DNA of 64,000 bases from the NCBI RefSeq assembly GCF_000215705.1, contig NC_015677.1:2554001-2618000 (forward strand), given 5' to 3'. Below are positions 26,078 to 35,350 of this stretch, one piece after another. Source of the stretch: Ramlibacter tataouinensis TTB310. GTDB lineage: Bacteria > Pseudomonadota > Gammaproteobacteria > Burkholderiales > Burkholderiaceae_C. Made by a program: the position numbers and the translations under genes. Within the stretch, counting starts at the first letter, position 1. Every line of letters starts with the position of its first letter. The notes beneath the pieces are model-generated. The model was given only the letters and a program-made list of their open reading frames with translations, was not told where the DNA came from and did not search any database.

Positions 26078-27525
26078 AGACCGGGCGCACGCTGGCGGGG
26101 CTGGCCGCGACCGCGGCCGCGGCGCTGCTGGGCCTGGGGCTGGGTGGCACGGCCGCGGGCCAGGCCGCCGCTGACGGCAATGCGGCGGACCGGCCGGGCG
26201 GCGACACCACCGTGCACGCCACCGGCAAGAACGCCTTTTCCTTCCCGGCGGCCAACCTGCCCGACGCGGAGCGCACCCGCTTCGTCATCGGCAACTCCTT
26301 CTTCAAGCGCAACTGGGTGGAAGCCGGCGCCTCGACCACCGCGCGCGACGGCCTGGGGCCGCACTTCATCGCCCGCTCCTGCGGCGCCTGCCATGCGCTG
26401 GACGGCCGCGGCGCGCCGCCGGCCATCCGCAACCGCCTCAACACCGAGCAGCCGGTGTCGCTGCTGCTGCGGCTGTCCATCCCCGGCCCGGCCGACCCGC
26501 ACGCCGGCGTGCGGCCGGACCCGGTGTACGGCGACCAGCTCGACAACGCGGCCGTGCAGGGCGTGCGGCCCGAGGGCGAAGTGGTCATCCGCGAGACCCT
26601 GGTCCAGGGGCGCTTCGCCGACGGCACGCCCTACACGCTGCGCAAGCCTGGCTACAGCCTGCGCAAGCTGGGCTACGGCCCCACGCATCCGCAGCTGATG
26701 CTCAGCCCGCGCGTGGCGCCCCAGCTGATCGGCCTGGGGCTGCTGGAGGCCATCCCCGAGTCGGAGATCCTGGCCAATGCGCGGACCCAGGCCGAGGCAC
26801 CCGGCCCGATCAAGGGCGTGCCCAACCGGGTGTGGGACGTGGTGGCCAGGGACGTGCGCGTCGGCCGCTTCGGCTGGAAGGCCAATGCCGCCTCGCTCGG
26901 ACACCAGACCGCCGCCGCGTTCGCGGCGGACATGGGCATCACCTCGTCCCTGGTGCCGCAGGAAGGCTGCACGCCGGCGCAGAAGGACTGCCTGGCGGCG
27001 CCGCGCGGCCGGGGCGAGGGCAACGGCCACGACATCGACGACAGGACCTTCGAGGACGTGGTGTTCTACAGCGCCACCATCGCGCCGCCGGCGCGCCGCA
27101 ACGCGCAGGACGCGCAGGTGCTGCGCGGCCAGCAGCTGTTCGCCCAGGCGCAATGCGCCGTGTGCCACCGCCCCAGCTACGTGACGGCGCAGGGGCCGTT
27201 CCCCCGGCTGACCAGCGCCGCGCTGTCGCGCCAGCAGGTCTTCCCCTACACCGACCTGCTGCTGCACGACATGGGCGAAGGCCTGGCCGACGGCCGGCCG
27301 GACTTCCAGGCCAACGGCCGCCAGTGGAAGACGCCCCCGCTATGGGGCCTGGGCCTGATCCGCGAGGTCAACGGCCACCAGCGGCTGCTGCACGACGGCC
27401 GCGCCGACGGCGTGCTGGAAGCCGTCCTGTGGCACGGCGGCGAGGCGCAGGCCAGCCGCGACCAGGTGCTGGAGATGAGCCGCGCCGACCGCGAGGCGCT
27501 GGTCAGGTTCGTGGAGTCGCTATGA
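26074..27525 (+). CDS. Di-haem oxidoreductase (DUF1111, thiol-oxidoreductase-like)
   Basis: 483-residue secreted c-type cytochrome with two CxxCH haem sites, Cys103-Cys106-His107 (SCGACHAL) and Cys361-Cys364-His365 (CAVCHRP). It belongs to the DUF1111 family, distantly related to di-haem peroxidases/MauG. The N-terminal hydrophobic stretch (LAATAAAALLGLGLGG) is the export signal. GTG at 26074 was chosen because it overlaps the imelysin stop (GTGA) and gives a full signal peptide. Sitting between two imelysins under a Fur box, it probably performs periplasmic redox chemistry in iron uptake; the substrate is unknown. Confidence 0.88.
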   Translation: MKTGRTLAGLAATAAAALLGLGLGGTAAGQAAADGNAADRPGGDTTVHATGKNAFSFPAANLPDAERTRFVIGNSFFKRNWVEAGASTTARDGLGPHFIARSCGACHALDGRGAPPAIRNRLNTEQPVSLLLRLSIPGPADPHAGVRPDPVYGDQLDNAAVQGVRPEGEVVIRETLVQGRFADGTPYTLRKPGYSLRKLGYGPTHPQLMLSPRVAPQLIGLGLLEAIPESEILANARTQAEAPGPIKGVPNRVWDVVARDVRVGRFGWKANAASLGHQTAAAFAADMGITSSLVPQEGCTPAQKDCLAAPRGRGEGNGHDIDDRTFEDVVFYSATIAPPARRNAQDAQVLRGQQLFAQAQCAVCHRPSYVTAQGPFPRLTSAALSRQQVFPYTDLLLHDMGEGLADGRPDFQANGRQWKTPPLWGLGLIREVNGHQRLLHDGRADGVLEAVLWHGGEAQASRDQVLEMSRADREALVRFVESL

Positions 27526-28577
27526 ACCGGCGGGTGCTGACGCGTCGCGCCGCCGTGGCCCTGCTGGCGGCCGGCGGCGCCGCCCTGGCGCAGCAGGTGC
27601 CCGGCAACGTCGCCGTGCCCTTCTACACCCCGGCCGATTTCCTGCGCGGCATGCACCGCTTCTGGTTCGCGCCGCGCGCCCAGGCGTTCGCCGCAGAGGC
27701 GCTGGCGCTGCGGGCGGCGCTGGCGCCTTCCTGCGCTACACCCGCGCAGGCGCGCGAGCGCTGGAAGGCCGCCGCCCTGGCCTGGGAGCGCTTGTCGGGC
27801 GTGGCCGTGGGGCCGCTGCTGCAGCGGCGCTCGCAGCGCCAGATCGACTTCGCGCCGGTGCGGCCCGAGCTGATCGCGCGCGCGATCCGCGGCGAGCCCG
27901 CCGACCTGCGGGCGCTGGAGCGGGTGGGCACCCCGGCCAAGGGCCTGGGCACGCTGGAGTGGCTGCTGTGGACCCGGCCCGCCGCGCCGGGCAGCGCGGA
28001 ATGCCGCTACGCCCAGCTGCTGGCCCAGGAGGTGGAGGCCGAGGCCCTGGCCCTGCGCGAAGCCTTCGACGCCCTGGCCGCGCGGGACTGGGGCGCCGAG
28101 CCCGAGGCCGCCGGCGCCGCCATGGCCGAAGCCGTCAACCAGTGGGTGGGCGCGCAGGAGCGCCTGCGCTGGGCGCAGATGGAGCGGCCCCTGCGCAGCG
28201 CCCGGGACGGCAGCGCACCAGGGCGACCGCCGGCCTGGCCGCGCGCCGCCAGCGGCAGCAGCGCCGCCAGCTGGTCGGCGCGCTGGGAGGCGATCGCCGC
28301 CCTGGCCGCGCTGCCGGGCCGCGCGGCGCCGCAGCCCGGCGCCGGCCTGGTGCCGCTGGAAACCTATCTGCGCGGGCGCGGCCTCAATCCGCTGGCCGAC
28401 CGGCTGGCGCGCACCGCCGCCCAGGCCGGCCGCGGCATGGCGGCCGCCCGGCCAGGCGCCACCGGCAGCGTGCAGACCGCGGCCCGCGCGGTGGGCGAAC
28501 TCAAGCGGCTGGCCGAGGCCGAGATCGCGCCGGCGCTGGAGGTGCAGATCGGCTTCTCCGACGCCGACGGGGACTGA
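27522..28577 (+). CDS. Second imelysin family protein, motif degenerate
   Basis: 351-residue exported imelysin-like protein; the signal peptide is RRAAVALLAAGGAALAQ. Imelysin features remain (WKAAALAWERLSGVAVGP, TLEWLLW), but the GxHxxE motif reads Gly141-Leu-Gly143-Thr-Leu-Glu146, so the metal-ligand His is Gly. Ala/Arg-rich stretches in the second half reflect high GC. It overlaps the DUF1111 stop by 4 bases and the DUF1513 gene follows 10 bases later. It probably partners the first imelysin with a different or lost binding site. Confidence 0.85.
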   Translation: MNRRVLTRRAAVALLAAGGAALAQQVPGNVAVPFYTPADFLRGMHRFWFAPRAQAFAAEALALRAALAPSCATPAQARERWKAAALAWERLSGVAVGPLLQRRSQRQIDFAPVRPELIARAIRGEPADLRALERVGTPAKGLGTLEWLLWTRPAAPGSAECRYAQLLAQEVEAEALALREAFDALAARDWGAEPEAAGAAMAEAVNQWVGAQERLRWAQMERPLRSARDGSAPGRPPAWPRAASGSSAASWSARWEAIAALAALPGRAAPQPGAGLVPLETYLRGRGLNPLADRLARTAAQAGRGMAAARPGATGSVQTAARAVGELKRLAEAEIAPALEVQIGFSDADGD

Positions 28578-28587
28578 AGGCCGCCCG

Positions 28588-29679
28588 ATGCCACTGACGC
28601 GACGCCTCTGGCTGGCCCAGGCCGGCCTGCTGGCCGCCAACGCCGCCCAGGCTTCGCCGCGCCCGCCCCGCCCCGCTCGCCTGGCGGCCGCCTGGGAAAC
28701 CCCTGCCGGCGACTGGCGCATCGGCCTGCTGGGCGAATCGCAAGGCCGGCTGCGACCGCTGGCGCAGGCCGAGGTGCCGACCCGGGCCCATGGCCTCTCG
28801 CGGCTGCCCGGCGGCGACCTGCTGGCGGTGGCCCGCCGTCCCGGCGACTGGCTGCTGCGCTGGTCCGCCCGCGATGGGTCGAGCCGGTGGGTGTGGGCGG
28901 AGCCGGACCGGGCCTTCAATGGCCATGCGCTGCTCTCGCCCGACGGCCGGCGGCTCTACACCACCGAGACGCGGCTGGATACGGGCGAAGGCCTGGTCGG
29001 GGTGCGCGATGCCGCCACGCTGGACAAGCAGGACGAGTGGCCGGCGCACGGGCGCGACCCGCACCAGCTGCTGTGGGACGGCGACGGCGGCCTGCTGGTG
29101 GCCAACGGCGGCATCAGCACCCTGCCCGAGTCGGGCCGCGCCAAGCTGGCGCCCGAGCGCATGGATTCGTCCCTGGTGCGGCTGGAGGCGCGCCGCGGTG
29201 AGCTGCAGGGCCAGTGGCGCCTGCCCGATGCGCGCCTGAGCCTGCGCCACCTGGCCTGGGCCGGCCAGGGTGCCCGGCGCGTGCTGGGCATCGCCCTGCA
29301 GGCCGAGCACGATGACGCGGCGGCGCGCCAGGCCGCCCCGGTGCTGGCGCTGTTCGATGGCGCCATGCTGCGCAGCGTCGACGCACCGCTGCCGCTGGCC
29401 GGCTATGGCGGCGACATCGCCGCATTCGCGGGCGGTTTCGCGGTCAGCTGTCCGCGCGCCGGCGGCATCGCCCGCTTCGGCGCCGACGGGCGCTGGTCGG
29501 GCTGGCTGCCGCTGGCCGAGGCCTGCCCGCTCGCGCCACCCATCAAGGCGGCGGACGCTCGGCTGTGGGTGGGCGGCCGTGGCCAGGCGCTGCAGCTGTC
29601 CGGCGCCAGCCCCGGGACACCCGCCACCACCCACCCCCTGGCCGCGCTCAGGCTGGACAACCATTGGCTGGCGTGGTGA
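28588..29679 (+). CDS. DUF1513 protein (exported, beta-propeller-like)
   Basis: 363-residue protein of the DUF1513 family, regularly last in imelysin/DUF1111/imelysin/DUF1513 operons. A twin-Arg-containing N-terminus (LTRRLWLAQAGLLAANAAQA) suggests export. Repeated segments such as AHGLSRLPGGDLLAVARRPGD, NGHALLSPDGRRLYTTE and PHQLLWDGDGGLLVANGG look like propeller blades. No enzymatic residues are obvious and the function is unknown; co-transcription ties it to iron acquisition. Confidence 0.82.
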   Translation: MPLTRRLWLAQAGLLAANAAQASPRPPRPARLAAAWETPAGDWRIGLLGESQGRLRPLAQAEVPTRAHGLSRLPGGDLLAVARRPGDWLLRWSARDGSSRWVWAEPDRAFNGHALLSPDGRRLYTTETRLDTGEGLVGVRDAATLDKQDEWPAHGRDPHQLLWDGDGGLLVANGGISTLPESGRAKLAPERMDSSLVRLEARRGELQGQWRLPDARLSLRHLAWAGQGARRVLGIALQAEHDDAAARQAAPVLALFDGAMLRSVDAPLPLAGYGGDIAAFAGGFAVSCPRAGGIARFGADGRWSGWLPLAEACPLAPPIKAADARLWVGGRGQALQLSGASPGTPATTHPLAALRLDNHWLAW

Positions 29680-29708
29680 CTGGCCGCGCTGGTCCAAAAA
29701 TTCTTGCG

Positions 29709-29727
29709 AATGCGAGCGATTCGCATT
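29709..29727 (+). promoter_or_regulatory. Fur box over the bfd-tonB promoter
   Basis: The 19-mer AATGCGAGCGATTCGCATT is the best Fur-like palindrome in the window. It fills the spacer of a promoter, between TTGCGA (29704-29709) and TATACT (29728-29733), so bound Fur would block polymerase. It should control bfd and the tonB-exbB-exbD-hemP genes. Confidence 0.78.
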
Positions 29728-29774
29728 TATACTGACCTCACTCACTTTCCTGCAACCCGCCAGCCGCTCGAACC

Positions 29775-30023
29775 ATGATCATCTGTGTCTGCCGCCGCGT
29801 TTCCGACCGCGAGATCGCCCGCCACGCCCGGGCCGGCATGAGCTTCGACGAGATCCAGTTCGAGCTGGGCGTGGCCACCCAGTGCGGCCGCTGCGAAGGC
29901 TGCGCACGCGACGTCGCCGCCCAGTGCAGCGCCGCCCATCCGGTGGCCGCCCTGCAGCTCGCCGATCCTTCCCTGGAGCGTGCGACATGGACAGCCTCCT
30001 TCCCGGCCTCGGCGGCAGCCTGA
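29775..30023 (+). CDS. bfd: Bacterioferritin-associated ferredoxin
   Basis: 82-residue [2Fe-2S] protein of the Bfd type that reduces bacterioferritin haem to mobilise stored iron. Cluster ligands are Cys4 and Cys6 ([13 protein letters not shown]) and Cys37 and Cys40 ([11 protein letters not shown]). The C-terminal tail from about residue 58 is not conserved. Directly behind a Fur-boxed promoter, as expected for a gene made under iron starvation. It is far from bfr but upstream of the TonB energiser genes. Confidence 0.92.
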   Translation: MIICVCRRVSDREIARHARAGMSFDEIQFELGVATQCGRCEGCARDVAAQCSAAHPVAALQLADPSLERATWTASFPASAAA

Positions 30024-30064
30024 TCCTGGTGCTGGCCGGCGCCTGGTGGGTCCTGCGCGGATGA
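29987..30064 (+). CDS. Possible 25-residue membrane microprotein
   Basis: A short frame, [25 protein letters not shown] minus its last five residues being the visible hydrophobic helix. It overlaps the 3' end of bfd by 37 bases and its stop overlaps the TonB ATG (ATGA). That coupling is the main reason to suspect translation; the overlap with bfd weakens the case. No family is recognised. Confidence 0.3.
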   Translation: MDSLLPGLGGSLILVLAGAWWVLRG

Positions 30065-30825
30065 AGCCCCTGTTCGCCACGGCCGCTCCCGGTGCCGCGG
30101 CGTTTGCGCCGCCCGGCGTGTTCACAATGCGGCCCATGGCCGCCCGCCCGCATCGCAACCTCGCCATCGCCGGCGGCGTGGTGCTGTTCCACGTCGCGGC
30201 GCTGTGGGGGCTGCAAAGCGGGCTGGTGCGCCGCGCGGCCGAGGTGGTGGTGCCGGTGGAGATCCTGGCCCGGCTGATCGAGGTGCCGCAGCCCCGGGTG
30301 GAGCCCCCGACCCCCACCCCGCCGAGCCCGGCCCCCGCCCCGCCGGCGCCGCGCCCGGTGGAGCGCAAGATCCAGCGCCCGCCGCCGGCGCCGCGCCCCG
30401 TGGCTGTCCCCGATCCGCTGCCGGCCCCGGCCGCGCCCACCGCTGTCGCCGTACCTCAGCCGCCGGCCCCGCCGGTAGCCGCCCCGGTCGCGGCGCCCGA
30501 ACCGGCGCCCGCGCCCCCCGCGCCCGCACCGGCCCCGGCGACGGTGGAGCTGCCCTCGAGCAGCGCCGATTACCTGCAGAACCCCAAGCCCCCCTACCCG
30601 CCCGCCAGCAAGCGCCTGGGCGAACAGGGCAAGGTGGTGGTGCGCGTGCTGATCGGCACCGATGGCACGGCCCAGAAGGCCGAGCTGCGCCAGTCCAGCG
30701 GCTTCGACCGGCTGGACCAGACCGCGCTGAGCACGGTGCTGAAGTGGCGCTACGTGCCCGGCAAGCGCGGCGGCGTGCCCGAGGCCATGTGGTTCGAGGT
30801 CCCGATCAACTTTGTGCTGGAGTAG
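30061..30825 (+). CDS. tonB: Energy transducer TonB
   Basis: 254-residue TonB linking the inner-membrane proton motive force to outer-membrane receptors. A single N-terminal helix (about residues 33-50, [19 protein letters not shown]) precedes a long Pro/Ala-rich periplasm-spanning region (about 68-165). The C-terminal TonB domain has [31 protein letters not shown] and [11 protein letters not shown] at 30061 is supported by its overlap with the upstream short frame; ATGs at 30127 and 30136 are alternatives that give the more usual short cytoplasmic tail. exbB follows 8 bases later. Confidence 0.93.
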   Translation: MKPLFATAAPGAAAFAPPGVFTMRPMAARPHRNLAIAGGVVLFHVAALWGLQSGLVRRAAEVVVPVEILARLIEVPQPRVEPPTPTPPSPAPAPPAPRPVERKIQRPPPAPRPVAVPDPLPAPAAPTAVAVPQPPAPPVAAPVAAPEPAPAPPAPAPAPATVELPSSSADYLQNPKPPYPPASKRLGEQGKVVVRVLIGTDGTAQKAELRQSSGFDRLDQTALSTVLKWRYVPGKRGGVPEAMWFEVPINFVLE

Positions 30826-30833
30826 AAAAGAAC

Positions 30834-31547
30834 ATGGAATCGCAATTCGGCCTCATGCACCTGTGGAGCCAGGGCGACCTGGTCACCAAGGGCGTGGCGG
30901 TGCTGCTGCTGGGGATGTCGCTGGCGTCCTGGATCGTCATCATCATCAAGGCGCTGGACCTGCGGCGCTTCGCCGCCCAGGCGCGGCGCACCGAGAGCTT
31001 CTGGCACAGCGCCGACTTCGCCGACGGCCTGAACAAGCTGGGCAACGAGCCGGGCAATCCGTTCCGCGCCCTGGCCACCGAGGGCCGCGAGGCCACCGCC
31101 CACCATCACGCCCAGCCGCAGCTGCACGACTCGCTGGACATGAGCGACTGGCTCACGCGCAGCTTGCGCAACTCGATCGACGAGTCCACCGCGCGGCTGC
31201 AGTCGGGCTTGGCGGTGCTGGCCTCGGTGGGATCGACCGCGCCGTTCATCGGCCTGTTCGGCACCGTCTGGGGCATCTACCACGCGCTGCTGTCCATCGG
31301 CACCGCCGGGCAGGCGACCATCGACAAGGTGGCCGGGCCGATCGGCGAGGCGCTGATCATGACGGCGCTGGGCCTGGCGGTGGCCATCCCGGCGGTGCTG
31401 GGCTACAACGCCCTGGTGCGCGGCAACAAGGGCGTGATCATGAAGCTCAACCGCTTTGCCCACGACCTGCACGCCTACTTCGTCACCGGCGCACGGGTTT
31501 CCGCGGCGGGCGGGCCCGGCAAGGTCGTGCCCATGAAGAAAGGCTGA
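30834..31547 (+). CDS. exbB: Biopolymer transport protein ExbB
   Basis: 237-residue MotA/TolQ/ExbB proton-channel subunit of the TonB motor. It has an N-terminal helix (VAVLLLGMSLASWIVIIIKA), the conserved VLASVGSTAPFIGLFGTVWGIYHAL segment, whose first part is the second helix, and a third helix GEALIMTALGLAVAIPAVLGYN. A His-rich stretch (TAHHHAQPQ) lies in the cytoplasmic loop. Encoded between tonB and exbD in one Fur-controlled unit. Confidence 0.96.
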   Translation: MESQFGLMHLWSQGDLVTKGVAVLLLGMSLASWIVIIIKALDLRRFAAQARRTESFWHSADFADGLNKLGNEPGNPFRALATEGREATAHHHAQPQLHDSLDMSDWLTRSLRNSIDESTARLQSGLAVLASVGSTAPFIGLFGTVWGIYHALLSIGTAGQATIDKVAGPIGEALIMTALGLAVAIPAVLGYNALVRGNKGVIMKLNRFAHDLHAYFVTGARVSAAGGPGKVVPMKKG

Positions 31548-31549
31548 CC

Positions 31550-31963
<414 letters not shown>

Positions 31964-31965
31964 GC

Positions 31966-32160
31966 ATGGAACAACGGACCAGCCATACCGCCGGAGCGAT
32001 CCGGCCCCCCCACTCCCGCGACGACGAGGCGCCGCAGCGCCCGCCCCTGCTGGAAAGCGGCGAGCTGCTGCGCGGCCACCGCGCCATCGAGATCAGCCAC
32101 AACGGTGAGCTCTACCGCCTGCAGGCCACCCGCCTGGGCAAGCTGATCCTCACCAAGTAG
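31966..32160 (+). CDS. hemP: Hemin uptake protein HemP
   Basis: 64-residue HemP-family protein, identified by its C-terminal core IEISHNGELYRLQATRLGKL followed by ILTK. Family members are small proteins of haem-uptake loci; in some betaproteobacteria they act as haem/iron-responsive regulators. The ATG at 31966 was chosen over an in-frame TTG at 31960 that overlaps exbD. No haem receptor is adjacent, so its partner lies outside the window or among the two receptors here. Converges on the GlcG/HbpS gene. Confidence 0.9.
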   Translation: MEQRTSHTAGAIRPPHSRDDEAPQRPPLLESGELLRGHRAIEISHNGELYRLQATRLGKLILTK

Positions 32161-32170
32161 CCGGCGCGCC

Positions 32171-32578
32171 TTACAGCCCGATGGCCGCGATGCCGGCGCG
32201 GGCGATCTGCGCGTCCTCGGTGGACTTCACGCCGCTGACGCCCACCGCGCCCAGGCACTGCCCGTCCTTGAGGATGGGCACGCCGCCTTCCAGCATGCCC
32301 TTCAGGTCGGGCGCGCTCAGGAACGAATAGCGGCCGCCGTTGATCACGTCCTCGTACACCTTGCTCTCGCGGCGGCCCAGGGCGGCCGTGTTGGCCTTGG
32401 CCGGGGCGATGTGGGCCGAGATCGGCGCGGCGCCGTCCAGCCGCTGCAGCCACAGCAGGTGGCCGCCGTCGTCGACGATGGCGATGCTCACGGCCCACTT
32501 GTTCTTGATCGCCTCGGCCTCGGCCGCGGCGGCGATGGCCTTGGCGTCGGCCAGTTCCAGGGAATGCTTGGTTTTCAT
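32171..32578 (-). CDS. GlcG/HbpS family haem-binding-type protein
   Basis: 135-residue GlcG/HbpS (DUF336) protein. Typical elements are VSIAIVDDGGHLLWLQRLDGA, a mid-region ALGRRESKVYED, and the glycine-rich LKGMLEGGVPILKDGQCLGAVGVSG. Some members bind haem, others sit in glycolate or alcohol-oxidation operons; no signal peptide is visible here, so it is likely cytosolic. It converges on hemP, which may be coincidence or a haem link. Confidence 0.88.
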   Translation of the reverse strand: MKTKHSLELADAKAIAAAAEAEAIKNKWAVSIAIVDDGGHLLWLQRLDGAAPISAHIAPAKANTAALGRRESKVYEDVINGGRYSFLSAPDLKGMLEGGVPILKDGQCLGAVGVSGVKSTEDAQIARAGIAAIGL

Positions 32579-32667
32579 GGGGTCGGAGCATAGCGCTGGT
32601 CAGCCGTACTTGAACCAACCTAGAATCCGCCCATCTAACGCCCATCAACCGTCAAGAGGAGTTGGCA

Positions 32668-33375
32668 ATGAACGACCGAGTGCAACCTGGCGATCAATTC
32701 GGGAGAGCGTCCGGCTTTGGCCACGCCCTGCCCGCGGTGCAGCGCAACAAGGTGCTGCGCAACACCTACTGGCTGCTCGCGCTGAGCTTGATCCCCACCG
32801 TGCTGGGCGCCTGGCTGGGCGTGGCCACGGGCATCACCCGCGGGCTGACGGGCGGCATCGGCCTGATCGTGTTCCTGGCCGGTGCCTTCGGCTTCCTGTT
32901 CGCGATCGAGAAGACCAAGAACTCGGCCGCCGGCGTACCGGTGCTGCTGGCCTTCACCTTCTTCATGGGCCTGATGCTGTCGCGCCTGATCGGCACGGTG
33001 TTGGGCCTAAGCAACGGCGCCAGCCTGGTGATGACGGCGTTCGCCGGCACGGCGGGCGTGTTCTTCGTCATGGCCAGCCTGTCCACCATCATCAAGCGCG
33101 ACCTGTCGGGCATGGGCAAGTTCCTGTTCGTCGGCGCGCTGGCGGTGATGATCGGCGCCATCGTCAACGTGTTCGTCGGCTCCACCACCTTCATGCTGGT
33201 GATCAGCGTGCTGGTGATCGGCATCTTCAGCGCCTACATGCTGTACGACCTCAAGCGCATCGTGGATGGCGGCGAGACCAACTACATCTCGGCCACCCTG
33301 GCGCTGTACCTGGACATCTTCAACGTGTTCCAGGGCCTGCTGGCGCTGCTGGGCCTGACCTCCTCGAACGAATAG
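32668..33375 (+). CDS. Bax inhibitor-1/YccA family membrane protein
   Basis: 235-residue protein with seven predicted helices of the BI-1/YccA (TMBIM) family. Signature regions are RNTYWLLALSLIPTVLGAWLG, FTFFMGLMLSRLIG and SAYMLYDLKRIVDGGETNY with the conserved Asp-Leu near the end. Relatives include YccA, which modulates FtsH proteolysis, and YetJ, a pH-sensitive calcium leak channel; the role here is not known. The ATG follows GAGGAG. A GC-rich hairpin lies after the stop. Confidence 0.93.
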   Translation: MNDRVQPGDQFGRASGFGHALPAVQRNKVLRNTYWLLALSLIPTVLGAWLGVATGITRGLTGGIGLIVFLAGAFGFLFAIEKTKNSAAGVPVLLAFTFFMGLMLSRLIGTVLGLSNGASLVMTAFAGTAGVFFVMASLSTIIKRDLSGMGKFLFVGALAVMIGAIVNVFVGSTTFMLVISVLVIGIFSAYMLYDLKRIVDGGETNYISATLALYLDIFNVFQGLLALLGLTSSNE

Positions 33376-33393
33376 CGCGCTTCGCTACTTTCA

Positions 33394-33419
33394 ACAAGGG
33401 GCCCTGCGGGGCCCCTTGT
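33394..33419. terminator. Hairpin between convergent BI-1 and rlmD genes
   Basis: ACAAGGGGC (33394-33402) pairs with GCCCCTTGT (33411-33419), extended inside by a further C/G pair or two. There is no real T-run on either side, but the convergent position suggests shared termination. Confidence 0.5.
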
Positions 33420-33434
33420 ACTTGGGCGGGGCTT

Positions 33435-34868
33435 TCACGTCGCGTTTTCCTTGTCGAACACCGCGATGCTCTCCACGTGGGCCGTGTGCGGGAACATGTT
33501 GACCACGCCCGCTGCCGAGCAGCGGTAGCCGGCCTGGTGCACCAGCAGGCCGGCGTCGCGCGCCAGGGTGGCGGGGTTGCAGCTGACGTAGACGATGCGC
33601 CGCGGCGGCGTCCAGCCCGGCACCTCGCCGGGCTGCTGGTGCAGGTCGGCCAGCGCCTTGGCCAGGGCAAAGGCGCCCTCGCGCGGCGGGTCCACCAGCC
33701 AGCGCTGGGCCACGCCGTCGGCCACCAGCTGCCGGGGCGTCATCTCGAACAGGTTGCGCGTCGCGAAGCGGGTGGCGGCCAAGCCGGCGCCGGCCCGGTT
33801 GCGCTCGTAGTTGGTGCGCGAGCGCGCCACCAGGGCCTCGCTGCCCTCGATGCCCAGCACCTCGCCGGCCTGCGTGGCCAGCGGCAGGGTGAAGTTGCCC
33901 AGCCCGCAGAACCAGTCGATCACGCGCTCGTCGCGCCGGGCCTGCAGCAGGCGCAGCGCGCGCGACACCAGCACCTGGTTGATGAAGGGATTGACCTGGG
34001 TGAAATCGGTCGGCTTGAACGGCATGACGATGCCGAACTCGGGCAGGGTGTAGGCCAGTTCCGGCCCGCCCTCGTCCAGCAGGTGGACCGTGTCCGGCCC
34101 CTTGGGCTGCAGCCACCACTGCACCCCCGGATGGGCCGCCCCGAACGAGCGCAGCCGGGCCAAGTCGCCCGCGCTCAGCGGCTCCAGGTGCCGCAGCACC
34201 AGGGCGATCACCGGCGCCGACGGATCCGCCGCGTCGACGCCGCAGGCCAGCTCGACCTGCGGGCAGGTCTCGATGGCGTCCATGCCGCCGATCAGCCCGC
34301 GCAGCGGCAGCAGCAGGTCGCTGACCTCCTGGGGCACCACGTGGCACTCGCGGATATCGGCCACGTAGCGGCTCTTGCGTTCGTGGAAGCCCACCAGCAC
34401 CGTGCCCTTCTTGCGCACGTGGCGCACCGAGAAGCGCGCCCGCCAGCGGTAGCCCCAGGCCGGGCCCTCGATGGGCCGCAGCACGGTCCCGGCCCTGACC
34501 TTGCCCAGGTGCCAGAGGTTGTCCTCCAGCACGCGCTGCTTGATGGCCACCTGGGCGCCCACATGCAGGTGCTGCATCTTGCAGCCGCCGCAGGCGCCCT
34601 CGTGCAGGCCGAAGTGCGGGCAGCGGCCGGTCACGCGCTGCGACGAGGCCTTGTGCACGGCCGTCAGCGTGGCGGCTTCCCAGTTGTTCTTCCTGCGGTG
34701 CACGTTGGCGCTGACCCACTCGCCGGGCAGCGCGCCGTCGATGAAAACCACCTTGCCGTCCGGCCGCCGGGCCACGCCCTGGGCCTCGATGTCCAGGGCG
34801 TCCACCTCCAGCCAGGCTTCCTGCAGCCCCGCGGGACGGGCCGTCACTTCGTCGTTCTCTGCTGACAT
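33435..34868 (-). CDS. rlmD: 23S rRNA (uracil-1939-C5)-methyltransferase RlmD
   Basis: 477-residue RNA methyltransferase with an N-terminal TRAM domain ([20 protein letters not shown]), a [4Fe-4S] cluster set at Cys83, Cys93, Cys96 and Cys175, and a C-terminal SAM domain ([18 protein letters not shown]). The catalytic Cys is in [14 protein letters not shown]. It modifies U1939 of 23S rRNA in E. coli. Length is slightly above E. coli RlmD because of unconserved loops. Stands alone, convergent with the BI-1 gene. Confidence 0.95.
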   Translation of the reverse strand: MSAENDEVTARPAGLQEAWLEVDALDIEAQGVARRPDGKVVFIDGALPGEWVSANVHRRKNNWEAATLTAVHKASSQRVTGRCPHFGLHEGACGGCKMQHLHVGAQVAIKQRVLEDNLWHLGKVRAGTVLRPIEGPAWGYRWRARFSVRHVRKKGTVLVGFHERKSRYVADIRECHVVPQEVSDLLLPLRGLIGGMDAIETCPQVELACGVDAADPSAPVIALVLRHLEPLSAGDLARLRSFGAAHPGVQWWLQPKGPDTVHLLDEGGPELAYTLPEFGIVMPFKPTDFTQVNPFINQVLVSRALRLLQARRDERVIDWFCGLGNFTLPLATQAGEVLGIEGSEALVARSRTNYERNRAGAGLAATRFATRNLFEMTPRQLVADGVAQRWLVDPPREGAFALAKALADLHQQPGEVPGWTPPRRIVYVSCNPATLARDAGLLVHQAGYRCSAAGVVNMFPHTAHVESIAVFDKENAT

Positions 34869-34912
34869 GGGCCCGATTGTCTCAGGCGCATACTGCCGGC
34901 CCGGAGGCAGCC

Positions 34913-35341
34913 ATGGACATCCGCATCTGCATCGACGTCGACGACCTGGAGCGCGGCATCGCGTTCTACACCCAGGGCCTGGGGCTGCGGCTGGGCCGGC
35001 GGCTCGACAGCGACTGGGCCGAGCTGCTGGGCGCCGGCAGCGCGATCGACCTGCTGTCCAACCCGGCCGGCAGCGCCCCGCTGGGCCAGGACAAGCCGCA
35101 GCGGCGCGACTACGCCCGCCACTGGACGCCGGTGCACCTGGACTTCGTGGTCACGGATATAGCCGAAGCGACGCGCAAGCTGGTGTCCCTGGGCGCCGTG
35201 CTGGAGCGGCCGATCGGCGACCGCCGGTGGGGCCGCATGGCCAGCCTGGCCGACCCTTTCGGCCATGGCATCGACCTGCTGGAGTTCAAGGGCCGGGGCT
35301 ACGACGAGCTGCTGCAGCCACCGCGGGGCGAAGGCCTCTGA
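34913..35341 (+). CDS. VOC/glyoxalase-fold family protein
   Basis: 142-residue single-domain protein of the vicinal-oxygen-chelate fold: beta-alpha-beta modules starting [20 protein letters not shown], then [17 protein letters not shown] and the closing [20 protein letters not shown]. Metal-ligand-like residues are present, but the reaction cannot be predicted. The ATG at 34913 follows GGAGG and was chosen over an in-frame TTG at 34877. Divergent from rlmD. Confidence 0.88.
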   Translation: MDIRICIDVDDLERGIAFYTQGLGLRLGRRLDSDWAELLGAGSAIDLLSNPAGSAPLGQDKPQRRDYARHWTPVHLDFVVTDIAEATRKLVSLGAVLERPIGDRRWGRMASLADPFGHGIDLLEFKGRGYDELLQPPRGEGL

Positions 35342-35350
35342 GGCCGGGCT

